From Ferrithrix thermotolerans DSM 19514 (GTDB taxonomy: Bacteria > Actinomycetota > Acidimicrobiia > Acidimicrobiales > Ilumatobacteraceae): a stretch of DNA of 35,941 nt. The stretch lies in contig CAMATY010000006.1 in the NCBI GenBank assembly GCA_945861325.1, forward strand, positions 1 through 35,941. Direction: 5' to 3'. A program made the position numbers and the translations under genes. Positions 9,023 through 16,712 of the stretch are shown piece by piece. Numbering within the stretch: position 1 is the stretch's first letter; each line of letters opens with the position of its first letter. The notes below the pieces were generated by a model that worked only from the letters and a program-made list of their open reading frames with translations, made no database searches and was not told the DNA's origin.

Positions 9023-10084
9023 ATGTCTGAAGATAAAGTGTTGAAGGCAATCTCGAGAATTACAGATAGGGACGACTGGCGCAAGTCTTTTATCGCTCAG
9101 ATTGTGGCTTTTGAGCGCGCGATTGAATCAGACGGCGTAGATGTGCGTGAGGAAATCTCTGGGCCTCTCGTGGACTCACTCTACGACGATGACAAGGTCG
9201 TTCGAAAAATACTCTCAAATGGAGTGACCTTTGAATTCTTTTATCGATCAAAGATCGCGCGCGACTTCGTTATGTCCACACCTGAGCATCCCGATCACGC
9301 ATGGGAGCCCCAGACCAGCAGAATCCTCGTGAGGCTAGCGAAGTCTGCTCAGCAAGTCGTAATCGGTGGCGCTTATTTTGGAGACCATGCAATTTTGATC
9401 GCGAGGGAAATTCAAGTGGCGGGCGGAGTAGTTCATGCATTTGAGCCCAACAACGATCAACGAAGTATGTTGATTCGTAACGCCAAATTGAATAATCTAA
9501 CCAACATCGTTGCACGACCGGAGGGCCTCTGGTACAACAGCACAACGAACCTTAAACTCGTGGGCTATGACAGTTTCGCGACTACTGAATCCGTTGACGA
9601 GGGTCCAGATTCATTTAAGACCGTTACAATAACTGAGTATCTGAAGTCCAATGACGTTGAAACTGTGGATTTGATTGTTTTGGATATTGAAGGGTCCGAG
9701 ATTGACGCTCTACGGGGGGCGGAAAAATTTCTAGGCCAGCCGAAAGGTATTGCTCCAAATATCCTCTTCGAAGTGCATCGCCACTATGTCGACTGGACGA
9801 ACGGCTTAGCTGAAACTCCGATCGCTCAATTGCTTCTCAACTACGATCATACGCTCTATGCCTTACGAGATTCCAACTCCAATTACGACCTCGTCGGCAG
9901 GCCGATTGAGTTGATTCCCATTGAGTCGATCTTTCTTGAGGGCCCTCCACACGGTTTTAATATGGTTGCTGTGAAGGACCCGAAGATATTTGAGGATCAA
10001 GCCTACAAAATCGTTAGTAATGTCAGCCCAAAATATCTTCGCCACAAAGACCCTGCGCTACATCACCCCGTCGGCGGCCTATAG
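9023..10084 (+). CDS. FkbM family SAM-dependent methyltransferase
   Basis: Probably O-methylates a sugar or other component of a surface glycan; the substrate is not evident. The protein has 353 residues. Seen: a 110-residue N-terminal part without recognised motifs, then the SAM-binding motif VVIGGAYFGDH (about 112-122), FEPN (140-143) ending the second strand, and VDLIVLDIEGSEIDALRGAE (about 215-234), the most typical FkbM block. It is the only plus-strand gene in the window, divergent from glmS and convergent with the acetyltransferase. An ATG at 9007 opens a 7-codon frame only, so 9023 is taken; no clear Shine-Dalgarno precedes it. The 3' end abuts the glmM fragment, with 11 bp between stops. 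Confidence 0.9.
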   Translation: MSEDKVLKAISRITDRDDWRKSFIAQIVAFERAIESDGVDVREEISGPLVDSLYDDDKVVRKILSNGVTFEFFYRSKIARDFVMSTPEHPDHAWEPQTSRILVRLAKSAQQVVIGGAYFGDHAILIAREIQVAGGVVHAFEPNNDQRSMLIRNAKLNNLTNIVARPEGLWYNSTTNLKLVGYDSFATTESVDEGPDSFKTVTITEYLKSNDVETVDLIVLDIEGSEIDALRGAEKFLGQPKGIAPNILFEVHRHYVDWTNGLAETPIAQLLLNYDHTLYALRDSNSNYDLVGRPIELIPIESIFLEGPPHGFNMVAVKDPKIFEDQAYKIVSNVSPKYLRHKDPALHHPVGGL

Positions 10085-10095
10085 GCAAGCAGAGG

Positions 10096-10321
10096 TCACC
10101 GTTGTCGTGCTGCGATCGCATCAGCAAGCGCAGTTGCAACAGATTTTGCAGTTTCATATTGAGCCACTTCGACCATTACGCGAACCATTGGTTCGGTGCC
10201 ACTAGATCGCACAAGGACTCGGCCATTACCTGCCAAGGTCTCCTGCGCCTCCAAAATTTAGGTTGCAAAAATTTCTTGAATATTTTCAGTGCTCTTGGCG
10301 ATACGAACATTTAATAGCATC
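10096..10321 (-). pseudogene. decayed glmM 3' fragment inside the island (about 75 codons)
   Basis: Aligns without gaps to the end of intact glmM (12042-12259, constant offset 1938); by hand count about 35 of 216 bases differ, about 84% identity. In frame it reads MLLNVRIAKSTENIQEIFAT, then a TAA at 10258-10260 where glmM has GAG, then [20 protein letters not shown] and a C-terminus in IAARQR plus TGA. The substrate phosphate-binding SSGTEP loop is still recognisable. The most diverged feature is the very end. It has no start and cannot make phosphoglucosamine mutase. Its divergence says it came from a relative or is older than the flanking repeats. Confidence 0.92.
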
Positions 10322-10349
10322 GAAGAACCGCGTAATTTGAATATTGGTG

Positions 10350-10979
10350 TCAGCTCCGAAAATATTCTGATAGTAAATCGGTGGGCGTGTCCCGAAAAGA
10401 GAGTCCTCCACTAGTGCCCGTAGAAGCCAGCCGATGGCTTGGAACATTAGCGTCCAGTACACTAGTGCCCTGGCTGACCACCGCGCCGTCGCCGATGTCG
10501 CAGCGACCAATAATGGCTGAATTCGGATAGACCACAACTCCGTCGCCAATTAATGGACTTCGGTCCTTGTGGCGTCCGATTGTTACGTTTTGGTAAATCA
10601 CTAGACGGTTGCCGTAGGTGGCCTTGGCTAAAACGATTCCCACGGTGTGGCCAATGTAGAAAATCGGTGGCATAGCGATTTCGTAGAACAGATCAATTCC
10701 GTTAAATGCCTTGTTCACCAGAAATAAGCGGGTCGCAGCATCCGCGTTTCCAGACGTCTTAAAAATAGAATTCGATAGAAAATAAAGAAAGATGGAATGT
10801 TGAGATGATTGCATCACGTTGAACTGATCGGCTCTCCAAGGGGCGCAGGCATTTATGCAGAAGTGCATACGAGCCAGTGCATCATCAATGTGAGCATTGA
10901 CTGCTGACCGGAGTGCAGACTCGCGCCCATCAGGGACTACGTGGTTGCACTGGGCAGTTACGTATTCGATAAGACTCAT
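10350..10979 (-). CDS. hexapeptide-repeat O-acetyltransferase, serine acetyltransferase (CysE)-like
   Basis: Left-handed beta-helix acyltransferase, probably acetylating a sugar, given its neighbours. The protein has 209 residues. Seen: an alpha-helical N-terminal half of about 100 residues, then the CysE-like run FYIGHTVGIVLAKATYGN, with the expected catalytic His at 111, IYQNVTIGRH, and hexapeptide turns IGDGVVVYPNSAIIGRCDIGDGAVV up to residue 168. A true cysteine-pathway CysE is less likely because the gene is in an island with fkbM and an epimerase and has no cysK neighbour. It lies 20 bp downstream of the epimerase gene, probably co-transcribed. Its 3' end stops 28 bp from the glmM fragment. 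Confidence 0.85.
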   Translation of the reverse strand: MSLIEYVTAQCNHVVPDGRESALRSAVNAHIDDALARMHFCINACAPWRADQFNVMQSSQHSIFLYFLSNSIFKTSGNADAATRLFLVNKAFNGIDLFYEIAMPPIFYIGHTVGIVLAKATYGNRLVIYQNVTIGRHKDRSPLIGDGVVVYPNSAIIGRCDIGDGAVVSQGTSVLDANVPSHRLASTGTSGGLSFRDTPTDLLSEYFRS

Positions 10980-10999
10980 GCGGGTATGGCCTACCAGTT

Positions 11000-11797
11000 T
11001 TAAAATTTAAGCCCCCTCAAAAAGTCGCGAATAACATCTTCGACGGACTTCGCCGTGACCCCTAAGTCTAATAGTCGCTCAACAGAAACATTAGGTGGGG
11101 GTTGCATCTCGGCTACACCCGTGAACGAGACAAACCAGCCTTCTGACTTAAAAATTTCGGCAATTTCTGCGTTTGAGATCAGCTGCCCGCACGCCACATT
11201 ATAAATGCCGGAACCACTTGCGATTGCTATCAGTGATGCGACAGCATCATCTAAATGAATATAATCACGTTGGGTACTGGGGCTGGAATCCAGAATTATT
11301 TCACGACTTAAAGTTGCCTTGTTCAGCAACTCCGACAAAAACTCGGGAGAACCACCGTGTCCGTTAAATACCTTGGAAAGTCTAGCAACCACGCCTCGCC
11401 CTTCCGATCGGGCGAGCGTAAGATTTTCACCCAGTGCCTTCGATAGATCGAAGACCTTTCGAGGGTCGGCTGAATTAAAGACTAACGGCGTCGATTCGTC
11501 AACATCTATTTGTGAAAGACCATCATAAAGTCGCGTGGAGGAGCAATATATTAGCCACTCAAAATTACCCGCACTGATTATCTCACTGACAAGGCAGGCG
11601 CGAGCATCAACAGTATCAAAAGGTCGCTGATCGTAATCTGCGGTAGTACCAGCACAGTACCAGAGAACCCCGAGATCGCGCTCCAATAATTCGGGATCAC
11701 CCTTAGTAGGAGTCCAGGGCAACTCACCCTCGGCAGTGAGGTACTGAGCCAACCTACCGCCGATGAACCCCTGCGCGCCGACAACGGTGACGCTCAT
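11000..11797 (-). CDS. NAD-dependent epimerase/dehydratase-like protein with altered catalytic Tyr
   Basis: Extended short-chain dehydrogenase fold of the nucleotide-sugar epimerase type, 265 residues. Seen: the Rossmann motif VVGAQGFIGG (Gly7, Gly10, Gly13), a YCSST strand end (84-88) typical of SDR epimerases, and FDLSKALGEN (116-125), which occupies the place of the usual YxxxK. Lys120 is there but the catalytic Tyr is Phe116 (codon TTC). It also has QRDYIHLDDAV, the usual RDYIHVDD motif. A good GGAG lies 9 bp before the ATG. It is the first gene of a two-gene minus-strand unit with the acetyltransferase. Fold assignment is firm; activity is doubtful. Confidence 0.85.
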   Translation of the reverse strand: MSVTVVGAQGFIGGRLAQYLTAEGELPWTPTKGDPELLERDLGVLWYCAGTTADYDQRPFDTVDARACLVSEIISAGNFEWLIYCSSTRLYDGLSQIDVDESTPLVFNSADPRKVFDLSKALGENLTLARSEGRGVVARLSKVFNGHGGSPEFLSELLNKATLSREIILDSSPSTQRDYIHLDDAVASLIAIASGSGIYNVACGQLISNAEIAEIFKSEGWFVSFTGVAEMQPPPNVSVERLLDLGVTAKSVEDVIRDFLRGLKF

Positions 11798-11969
11798 ATC
11801 AAGCGTTCTCCGATTAGTCTGGCCCTGACGTATTCTAAGATGACATTGACTTTCAAATCGTCACGCACTGTGATCCCATTGATGATCACTACACTTTTTC
11901 GAATTATGGAATCGCACATTACGAACAAACTTGATCTGAGGTGATATCATCGTTTAACATAATAGTCGT

Positions 11970-12011
11970 CTAGTTTCTTGGTCGACTTAGCACGCAGATA
12001 ATTCCGCACAT
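11970..12011 (-). pseudogene. glmS 5'-end fragment (11 native codons, then stop)
   Basis: On the minus strand the ATG at 12011 begins MCGIICVLSRP, identical to real GlmS, then runs into island sequence (Arg-Asn) and a TAG at 11970. The reading frame is 13 residues long. It sits 22 bp after the glmM stop, where the intact glmS should be, and so confirms that the island split an ancestral glmM-glmS pair. It may still be translated as a small peptide, but no function is proposed. Confidence 0.9.
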
Positions 12012-12083
12012 AGTTTCTAGTCTACTTTCGCAATTAACCCAGTCGTGCTGCGATCGCATCGGCCAGCGCAGTCGCAACAGACT
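11978..12083. repeat. right copy of the 106-bp glmM/glmS junction direct repeat
   Basis: Mate of 8789-8894 with a single mismatch. Here the glmM side is continuous with the complete glmM, and the glmS side is broken at 11977. It defines the right edge of the island. Confidence 0.95.
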
Positions 12084-13380
12084 TTGCAATTTCGTGTTGT
12101 ACCGCTTCGACCATAACACGGACTACTGGTTCTGTGCCACTAGATCGCACGAGGACCCTGCCATTATCCGCCAAAATCTTCTGCGCCTGCAGAATCTCTG
12201 TTGCAAAAATCTGTTGAATATTTTCAGTGCTCTTGGCGATCCGAACATTTATTAACACCTGAGGAAAACTCGTCATCGCTTCGCCGGCAATCTCACTTAA
12301 TGTCTGTGAAGAACTAGCGACAAAAACAGCCAATCGAATCGCAGCCAGCAAACCGTCACCTGTGGTTGCTTGATCGTGATAGATAATGTGTCCGCTCTGC
12401 TCGCCACCCAACGCCAGATCATTTTCCTCAATTGCGGCTAAAACGGCTCTGTCACCAACTGGAGTTGTGATTACTTCGATCTCGGCTCGTTGCATTGCTT
12501 GATGAAATCCAATATTTGTCATCACGGTGACCACGACTTTATTGTTGCGCAGCGCGCCAGTGCTCTTCATCTCTCTGGCGCTAATCGCTAATAAATGATC
12601 GCCGTCGACTATCAAACCATCGTTGTCTGTAGCAATCAGTCGGTCGCCATCGCCATCAAATGCGATACCTAAATCGGCTTTCAAATTCTTGACTGACTCA
12701 CTGAGCGAAAGCGGGTGCGTTGCGCCGCACTCGTCGTTAATATTTTTGCCGTTTGGCGTCGTGTGAATTGTTGAAACGGTTGCACCAAGCGCAACAAAAA
12801 CTTCCGGGGCGACGCTACTCATCGCGCCGTTGGCACAATCTAAAGCAATCTTAAGATTCGCAAGTGCATTTTTTGGTGCTGTTGCAATCAGGGTCGCACA
12901 ATATTGCGCTAAATATTTGGGATGAAAAGTTGCTTGACTTTGTGAAACTGACTGGCCAGAGTTCTGAGTTGACTGGCCAGAGTTCTGAGTTGCGATGGCA
13001 TTGATTAGTTCGATTTCGATTCGAGATTGTTCATCGTCAGAAAGTTTGCGCCCGCCGTTGCCAAAAATTTTCACACCATTATCTGTATATGTGTTATGTG
13101 AAGCAGTAATCGCAAAAGCCACTAAGTCACCTGTTGCTGCAGCATGCGCAATTGCCGGTGTCGGAGCAACGCCCATTAAGTGCACTTCAACACCACACTC
13201 AATTAGTGCTTGGGCGATTGCCTGTTCAAGCACGGGGCCAGACTCGCGTGTGTCTCGACCGATCACCACGAGTTTGCATTGCAGAACTTTGGCCGCAGCC
13301 CGAGCAAGTGCAGCAACATAAGTCGTAGTTAGTTCGGTGCCAAATTCGCCACGAACACCATCTGTTCCAAATTTCAACAT
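12034..13380 (-). CDS. glmM: phosphoglucosamine mutase
   Basis: Converts glucosamine-6-phosphate to glucosamine-1-phosphate for UDP-GlcNAc. The protein has 448 residues, as expected. Seen: N-terminal LKFGTDGVRGEFG, the phosphoserine loop AFAITASHNTYTDNG, the metal site AFDGDGDR, the sugar-binding GGEQSGH, and the C-terminal phosphate-binding RSSGTEPVVRVMVE. An AGG about 7 bp before the ATG can serve as ribosome binding site. A 14-residue Gln/Ser/Thr-rich stretch (TQNSGQS twice) sits between domains. It lies 80 bp after rpsI. Its natural downstream partner glmS is now 3.2 kb away because of the island. It is complete and should be active. Confidence 0.97.
   Translation of the reverse strand: MLKFGTDGVRGEFGTELTTTYVAALARAAAKVLQCKLVVIGRDTRESGPVLEQAIAQALIECGVEVHLMGVAPTPAIAHAAATGDLVAFAITASHNTYTDNGVKIFGNGGRKLSDDEQSRIEIELINAIATQNSGQSTQNSGQSVSQSQATFHPKYLAQYCATLIATAPKNALANLKIALDCANGAMSSVAPEVFVALGATVSTIHTTPNGKNINDECGATHPLSLSESVKNLKADLGIAFDGDGDRLIATDNDGLIVDGDHLLAISAREMKSTGALRNNKVVVTVMTNIGFHQAMQRAEIEVITTPVGDRAVLAAIEENDLALGGEQSGHIIYHDQATTGDGLLAAIRLAVFVASSSQTLSEIAGEAMTSFPQVLINVRIAKSTENIQQIFATEILQAQKILADNGRVLVRSSGTEPVVRVMVEAVQHEIAKSVATALADAIAARLG
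12951..12992. repeat. 21-bp tandem repeat within glmM (2 perfect copies)
   Basis: Two identical 21-bp units, 12951-12971 and 12972-12992, in frame. They encode the heptad TQNSGQS twice on the minus strand, in a polar linker of GlmM (about residues 136-149). The frame is kept, so copy number can vary without breaking the gene. Confidence 0.95.
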
Positions 13381-13460
13381 TTATTTACCTGCAGTTTCTA
13401 GCGCACGAAACTAAAACTCGGCTTAGCAGCACGGCACTACCCATGCTTTCGAAATAAGAA

Positions 13461-13856
13461 CTAACGCTTGGTGTACTGCGGTGCTTTTCGCGCTTTTTTG
13501 AGACCATACTTCTTGCTCTCTTTACGACGAGAGTCGCGAGTCAACAAGCCGGCTTTTTTTAAAGTAAGTCGTTTCTCTGGATCAAGTTCTACGATTGCAC
13601 GCGCAATCGCCATGCGCAACGCTCCAGATTGACCAGCGATGCCACCACCAACGATGTCGGCGTCAATGTCGTATGTATCAATCATGTTTGCAACACGCAA
13701 TGCTTCTGTCGAAGAGTTGCGTTGTACTTCGGATGGAAAATATTCTTCAAACACGCGGTCGTTAATTGTGACGATGCCTGTTCCTGGTCGCAAGCGAGCG
13801 CGACAAATTGCATGTTTACGTCGACCTGTTGTTTGAGTAAGTGGCTTTGTTCCCAC
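13461..13856 (-). CDS. rpsI: 30S ribosomal protein S9 (uS9)
   Basis: Small-subunit protein whose C-terminal tail reaches the P-site tRNA. The protein has 131 residues. Seen: TTGRRKHAICRARLRPGTG near the start, GGGIAGQSGALRMAIARAI in the middle, and the basic KKYGLKKARKAPQYTKR C-terminal tail ending in the conserved Arg. It follows rplM by 39 bp, the universal rplM-rpsI pair. Confidence 0.98.
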   Translation of the reverse strand: MGTKPLTQTTGRRKHAICRARLRPGTGIVTINDRVFEEYFPSEVQRNSSTEALRVANMIDTYDIDADIVGGGIAGQSGALRMAIARAIVELDPEKRLTLKKAGLLTRDSRRKESKKYGLKKARKAPQYTKR

Positions 13857-13895
13857 GAGTTTGTCTCTTTTCTCTAATTTTTTCTAAAGCTTGGC

Positions 13896-14342
13896 TCAAC
13901 GAGCCTTGGCGTGTGGAAACTCAAGCACTTTTGGTGATTGCGCCGCGTGCGGATGTTCTGCACCTGGATAAACCTGTAACTTGCTCAACATCTCGCGACC
14001 GAGAGTTCCCTTTGGCAACATTCCGCGTATCGATCGACGAATTGCATCGCCTGGTTTGCGGTCTAGAAGATGTGCATATGTTTCTGATTTCAATCCACCT
14101 GGGTAACCGGAGTAGTCATAAACCATTTCGCGATCAGCCTTGCCAGAAGTAAGAACAATTTTTGATGCGTTGATAATTACAACATGATCGCCAGTGTCCA
14201 TGCTTGGCGTGTACATCGGTTTGTGTTTGCCGCGAAGCAAAGTTGCGGTCTCTGTGCATAGACGCCCGAGCACGAGTCCTTCGGCGTCGATTAAATGCCA
14301 AGCGCGCTTAACGTCGGCTGGTTTTGCAGAATATGTACGCAT
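13896..14342 (-). CDS. rplM: 50S ribosomal protein L13 (uL13)
   Basis: Early-assembly large-subunit protein. The start is taken at 14342 (MRTYSAKPADVKRAW), since the family begins there and an AAGGA lies 7 bp upstream; a longer frame from 14372 lacks such support. The protein has 148 residues. Seen: WHLIDAEGLVLGRLCTETATLL, HVVIINASKIVLTSGK, and RSIRGMLPKGTLGR, the usual L13 signature. It leads the rplM-rpsI-glmM unit. Confidence 0.97.
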   Translation of the reverse strand: MRTYSAKPADVKRAWHLIDAEGLVLGRLCTETATLLRGKHKPMYTPSMDTGDHVVIINASKIVLTSGKADREMVYDYSGYPGGLKSETYAHLLDRKPGDAIRRSIRGMLPKGTLGREMLSKLQVYPGAEHPHAAQSPKVLEFPHAKAR

Positions 14343-14405
14343 GAAAAGTTCCTTGAGATTTAGATTTAGCAACCGTCAGAGAGCTTTTACACTCGTTCAA
14401 ACGAC

Positions 14406-14434
14406 CTAGTAAGGATAGGGCGCAAGCCGGTCAA
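14406..14434 (-). promoter_or_regulatory. candidate promoter for rplM-rpsI-glmM
   Basis: On the minus strand TTGACC (14429-14434) is followed by a 17-bp spacer and TACTAG (14406-14411), 64 bp before the rplM start, in the only sizeable gap (14343-14464) between truA and rplM. The -35 is 5 of 6; the -10 is weak. Confidence 0.42.
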
Positions 14435-14464
14435 ATTACAATCCGACCAACAAAAATATGGGCT

Positions 14465-15286
14465 CTAGCTAGATCTATCGCTCGTTTCATAGCCCACTTC
14501 AACTAAACATAAGCCTTGCGGCGGGGCCAACTGCGAAGCTTCGGCTCGGTCCCCCGAGCGAACCAAAGTCATCATGTCACTGCTGGGTCGCTTTTTCACA
14601 CCAATATCAACGAAGGTGCCGACTAGTGACCTAACCATCTGATGGCAAAAAGCATTCGCCCGAATGTCAAAAGTAAAAATGCCACCACCCGCGTTGCGCC
14701 AAGTGGCTTGCATAACACAGCGCTTTAATGAAACTTCGCGGTCATCAAACTCGCCAGACTGTGGGTCTTGTCGATCAGGTTCAAGATCTGAATTAGTTTC
14801 TGGTTTTGGTCGGCGACAAAATGCCGAGAAATCATGCGTGCCAATGATCGGGTCGCAAGCCAACTGCAGTGCTCGCAAATTCAGCGGTGCAATGACATGC
14901 CACGAAGTTGCCACCAAAAATGGATCTGGGAACTCAGCGTTATAAATCGTGTATTGATAGTGACGCCAAATTGCCGAGAACCTCGCGTGAAAGTCATTGC
15001 CTACCCACGACGCATCCCGAATAATAATTTCAGGTCCACACATTGAATTCAGTTGCTTCTGTAAAACCTTCAGGTCAACATCATCGTCTAAGTCGCAACT
15101 GACTACTTGCCCCTTGGCATGTACGCCCGTGTCGGTGCGACCTGCAGGAACAATCGCCACAGGTTTTTGAAAAATCTGTTGCAATGCCCCACCAAGTGCG
15201 CCGGCAATTGTCGACACACCGGGATTTATTGCAAAGCCATGAAAAGATTCTCCGTTATAAGCGACGACCAGTCGTGCGCGACGCAT
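14465..15286 (-). CDS. truA: tRNA pseudouridine synthase A
   Basis: Makes pseudouridines at positions 38-40 of the tRNA anticodon stem. The protein has 273 residues. Seen: LVVAYNGESFHGFAINP at the start, the catalytic AGRTDTGVHAKGQVV with nucleophile Asp52, FHARFSAIWRHYQYTIYN, and FCHQMVRSLVG near the end. It follows rplQ by 24 bp, the usual end of the rpoA operon. An insertion of about 20 residues rich in Pro, Glu and Asp (after FCRRPKPE) is not typical but lies in a variable loop. Confidence 0.97.
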   Translation of the reverse strand: MRRARLVVAYNGESFHGFAINPGVSTIAGALGGALQQIFQKPVAIVPAGRTDTGVHAKGQVVSCDLDDDVDLKVLQKQLNSMCGPEIIIRDASWVGNDFHARFSAIWRHYQYTIYNAEFPDPFLVATSWHVIAPLNLRALQLACDPIIGTHDFSAFCRRPKPETNSDLEPDRQDPQSGEFDDREVSLKRCVMQATWRNAGGGIFTFDIRANAFCHQMVRSLVGTFVDIGVKKRPSSDMMTLVRSGDRAEASQLAPPQGLCLVEVGYETSDRSS

Positions 15287-15310
15287 CGGCGATGATGCTA
15301 TTTATTCGAT

Positions 15311-15682
15311 CTAAATAAGTTCGATGCGCGCCATTGGAGCATTGTCACCATGGCGTGGGCCGAGCTTCAAGATTCGAAGATAGCCACCGTTGCGTTCTGT
15401 GTAACGAGGTGCAACAACGTTGACAAGTTTGTTTGTCATTTCTTTATCACGCAAATAACTCTGAATCTGACGAATACGGTGCACCCGCATCGGGCTTGTA
15501 CCCTGCGCTTTTTTGGCTTTAGTAATTAGTTTTTCAGCAATTGGACGAAGCGCTTTGGCTTTTGTCTCTGTTGTTACGATGCCTTCAGCAGCAAACAACG
15601 AGGAAGCAAGGTTCGCCATCATCAATCGTTCGTGCGATGAGCTACCACCAAAACTTGGTCCGCGTCGTGGTCTTCCTGGCAT
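15311..15682 (-). CDS. rplQ: 50S ribosomal protein L17 (bL17)
   Basis: Large-subunit protein, 123 residues. Seen: SSSHERLMMANLASSLF, the helix GIVTTETKAKALRPIAEKLI, and the C-terminal GGYLRILKLGPRHGDNAPMARIEL, all typical of bL17. It lies 67 bp after rpoA and 24 bp before truA. Confidence 0.98.
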   Translation of the reverse strand: MPGRPRRGPSFGGSSSHERLMMANLASSLFAAEGIVTTETKAKALRPIAEKLITKAKKAQGTSPMRVHRIRQIQSYLRDKEMTNKLVNVVAPRYTERNGGYLRILKLGPRHGDNAPMARIELI

Positions 15683-15749
15683 AGTTGATCGTCTCCTTGA
15701 TTATTTAGATATTTAAATTCAGTTGATTCTCGGCAAAAATCTCGTTGGC

Positions 15750-16682
15750 TCAGATGCGCAACGAGAGTCCTCGCTCATCAAGTTTCTGTTTGATCTCATC
15801 AAGACTCTTTTGACCGAAGTTCGTGATGTTCATAAGGTCTTCTTCTGAATGAGTAAGCAACTCACCAATTGTGTTGACCTGACCGCGCTTCAAGCAATTG
15901 CGTGGGCGCTCTGAAAGATCAAGATCTTCAATTGGCATGTCAAGATCGCCACTACCGCTCGAGTATCCGACAACTTCGCCAAGTTCAAGTCCAACTGGCG
16001 CATCAGTCAGATTGGCAACAAGCTCTACCAATGAACGCAAGGTTGCACCTGCCGAAGCAAGCGAATCAACTGGAGTGATCGAACCATCTGTCTCGATGTC
16101 AATAACAAGTTTGTCGTAATTAGTTGATTGCTCAACACGAGTTGGTTCAACTTCAAAAGTCACTCGACGAATTGGAGAAAAAATTGCATCAATCGGAATT
16201 ATGCCGATTGTTCTGCGAGAACTGTCACGATCAGACGACAAGTACCCTTTGCCCTGCTCAACTGTGAGGTCAAATACAAGTTTGCCTTTTGCCGAAAGAG
16301 TTGCAATTTTTTGCGACTTGTTAAGAATCTCAACATCTGGCGGACACTGAATGTCGCCCGCTGTAAGATCGGTTGGCCCTTTTACGTCGACATGAAGCAC
16401 GATTGGCTCATCTGATGTGGACACCAAAACGATGTCTTTCAAGTTGAGAATTATTTCGGTGACATCTTCGGAAACACCTTCAATAGTGTCGAATTCATGC
16501 AACGCAGATTCGAACTTTACTGATGTGATCGCCGCACCAGGAATTGAAGACAACAACATTCGGCGCAAAGAGTTGCCGATTGTATGACCAAGACCTGGTT
16601 CTAATGGACCAACCGAAAATTTTTGACGGTTGTTTTGTGCTGTGCCGATTGCTTCGACTGTCGGGCGCTGGATTACAAGCAT
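15750..16682 (-). CDS. rpoA: RNA polymerase alpha subunit
   Basis: Assembles RNA polymerase and contacts activators and UP elements. The protein has 310 residues, usual for Actinobacteria. The N-terminal domain includes LEPGLGHTIGNSLRRMLLSS, the dimer and beta-binding region, and IDAIFSPIRRVTFEVEPTRV. The C-terminal domain from about residue 245 contains RPRNCLKRGQVNTIGELL and NFGQKSLDEIKQKL, the DNA-binding helices. It follows rpsD by 30 bp as normal. Confidence 0.98.
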   Translation of the reverse strand: MLVIQRPTVEAIGTAQNNRQKFSVGPLEPGLGHTIGNSLRRMLLSSIPGAAITSVKFESALHEFDTIEGVSEDVTEIILNLKDIVLVSTSDEPIVLHVDVKGPTDLTAGDIQCPPDVEILNKSQKIATLSAKGKLVFDLTVEQGKGYLSSDRDSSRRTIGIIPIDAIFSPIRRVTFEVEPTRVEQSTNYDKLVIDIETDGSITPVDSLASAGATLRSLVELVANLTDAPVGLELGEVVGYSSGSGDLDMPIEDLDLSERPRNCLKRGQVNTIGELLTHSEEDLMNITNFGQKSLDEIKQKLDERGLSLRI

Positions 16683-16712
16683 GATTTCTCCTTAGACCAT
16701 TCTTATTAGGGG

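Larger units (their letters stand above)
8895..11977. mobile_element. putative genomic island inserted at the glmM/glmS junction
   Basis: About 3.1 kb lying exactly between the two 106-bp junction repeats. It carries a plus-strand FkbM-like methyltransferase, a decayed glmM 3' fragment, and minus-strand acetyltransferase and epimerase genes. All three intact genes belong to families found in surface polysaccharide clusters. Codon choice looks different from the neighbours by eye, with more CTC, CTA and CGG, but this was not computed. No integrase, transposase, terminal inverted repeat or tRNA was seen, so homologous or illegitimate recombination of a junction-carrying fragment is more likely than transposition. 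Confidence 0.75.

Noticed and set aside
10350-10979. True serine acetyltransferase of cysteine synthesis
   Set aside because: The catalytic helix is CysE-like, but no cysK or sulfur gene is near and the neighbours are glycan-modifying genes, so the specific name was not given.
8895-11977. Classical transposon or integrase-driven island
   Set aside because: No transposase or integrase, no terminal inverted repeats, no tRNA target; the flanking duplication is 106 bp, far beyond transposon target duplications.
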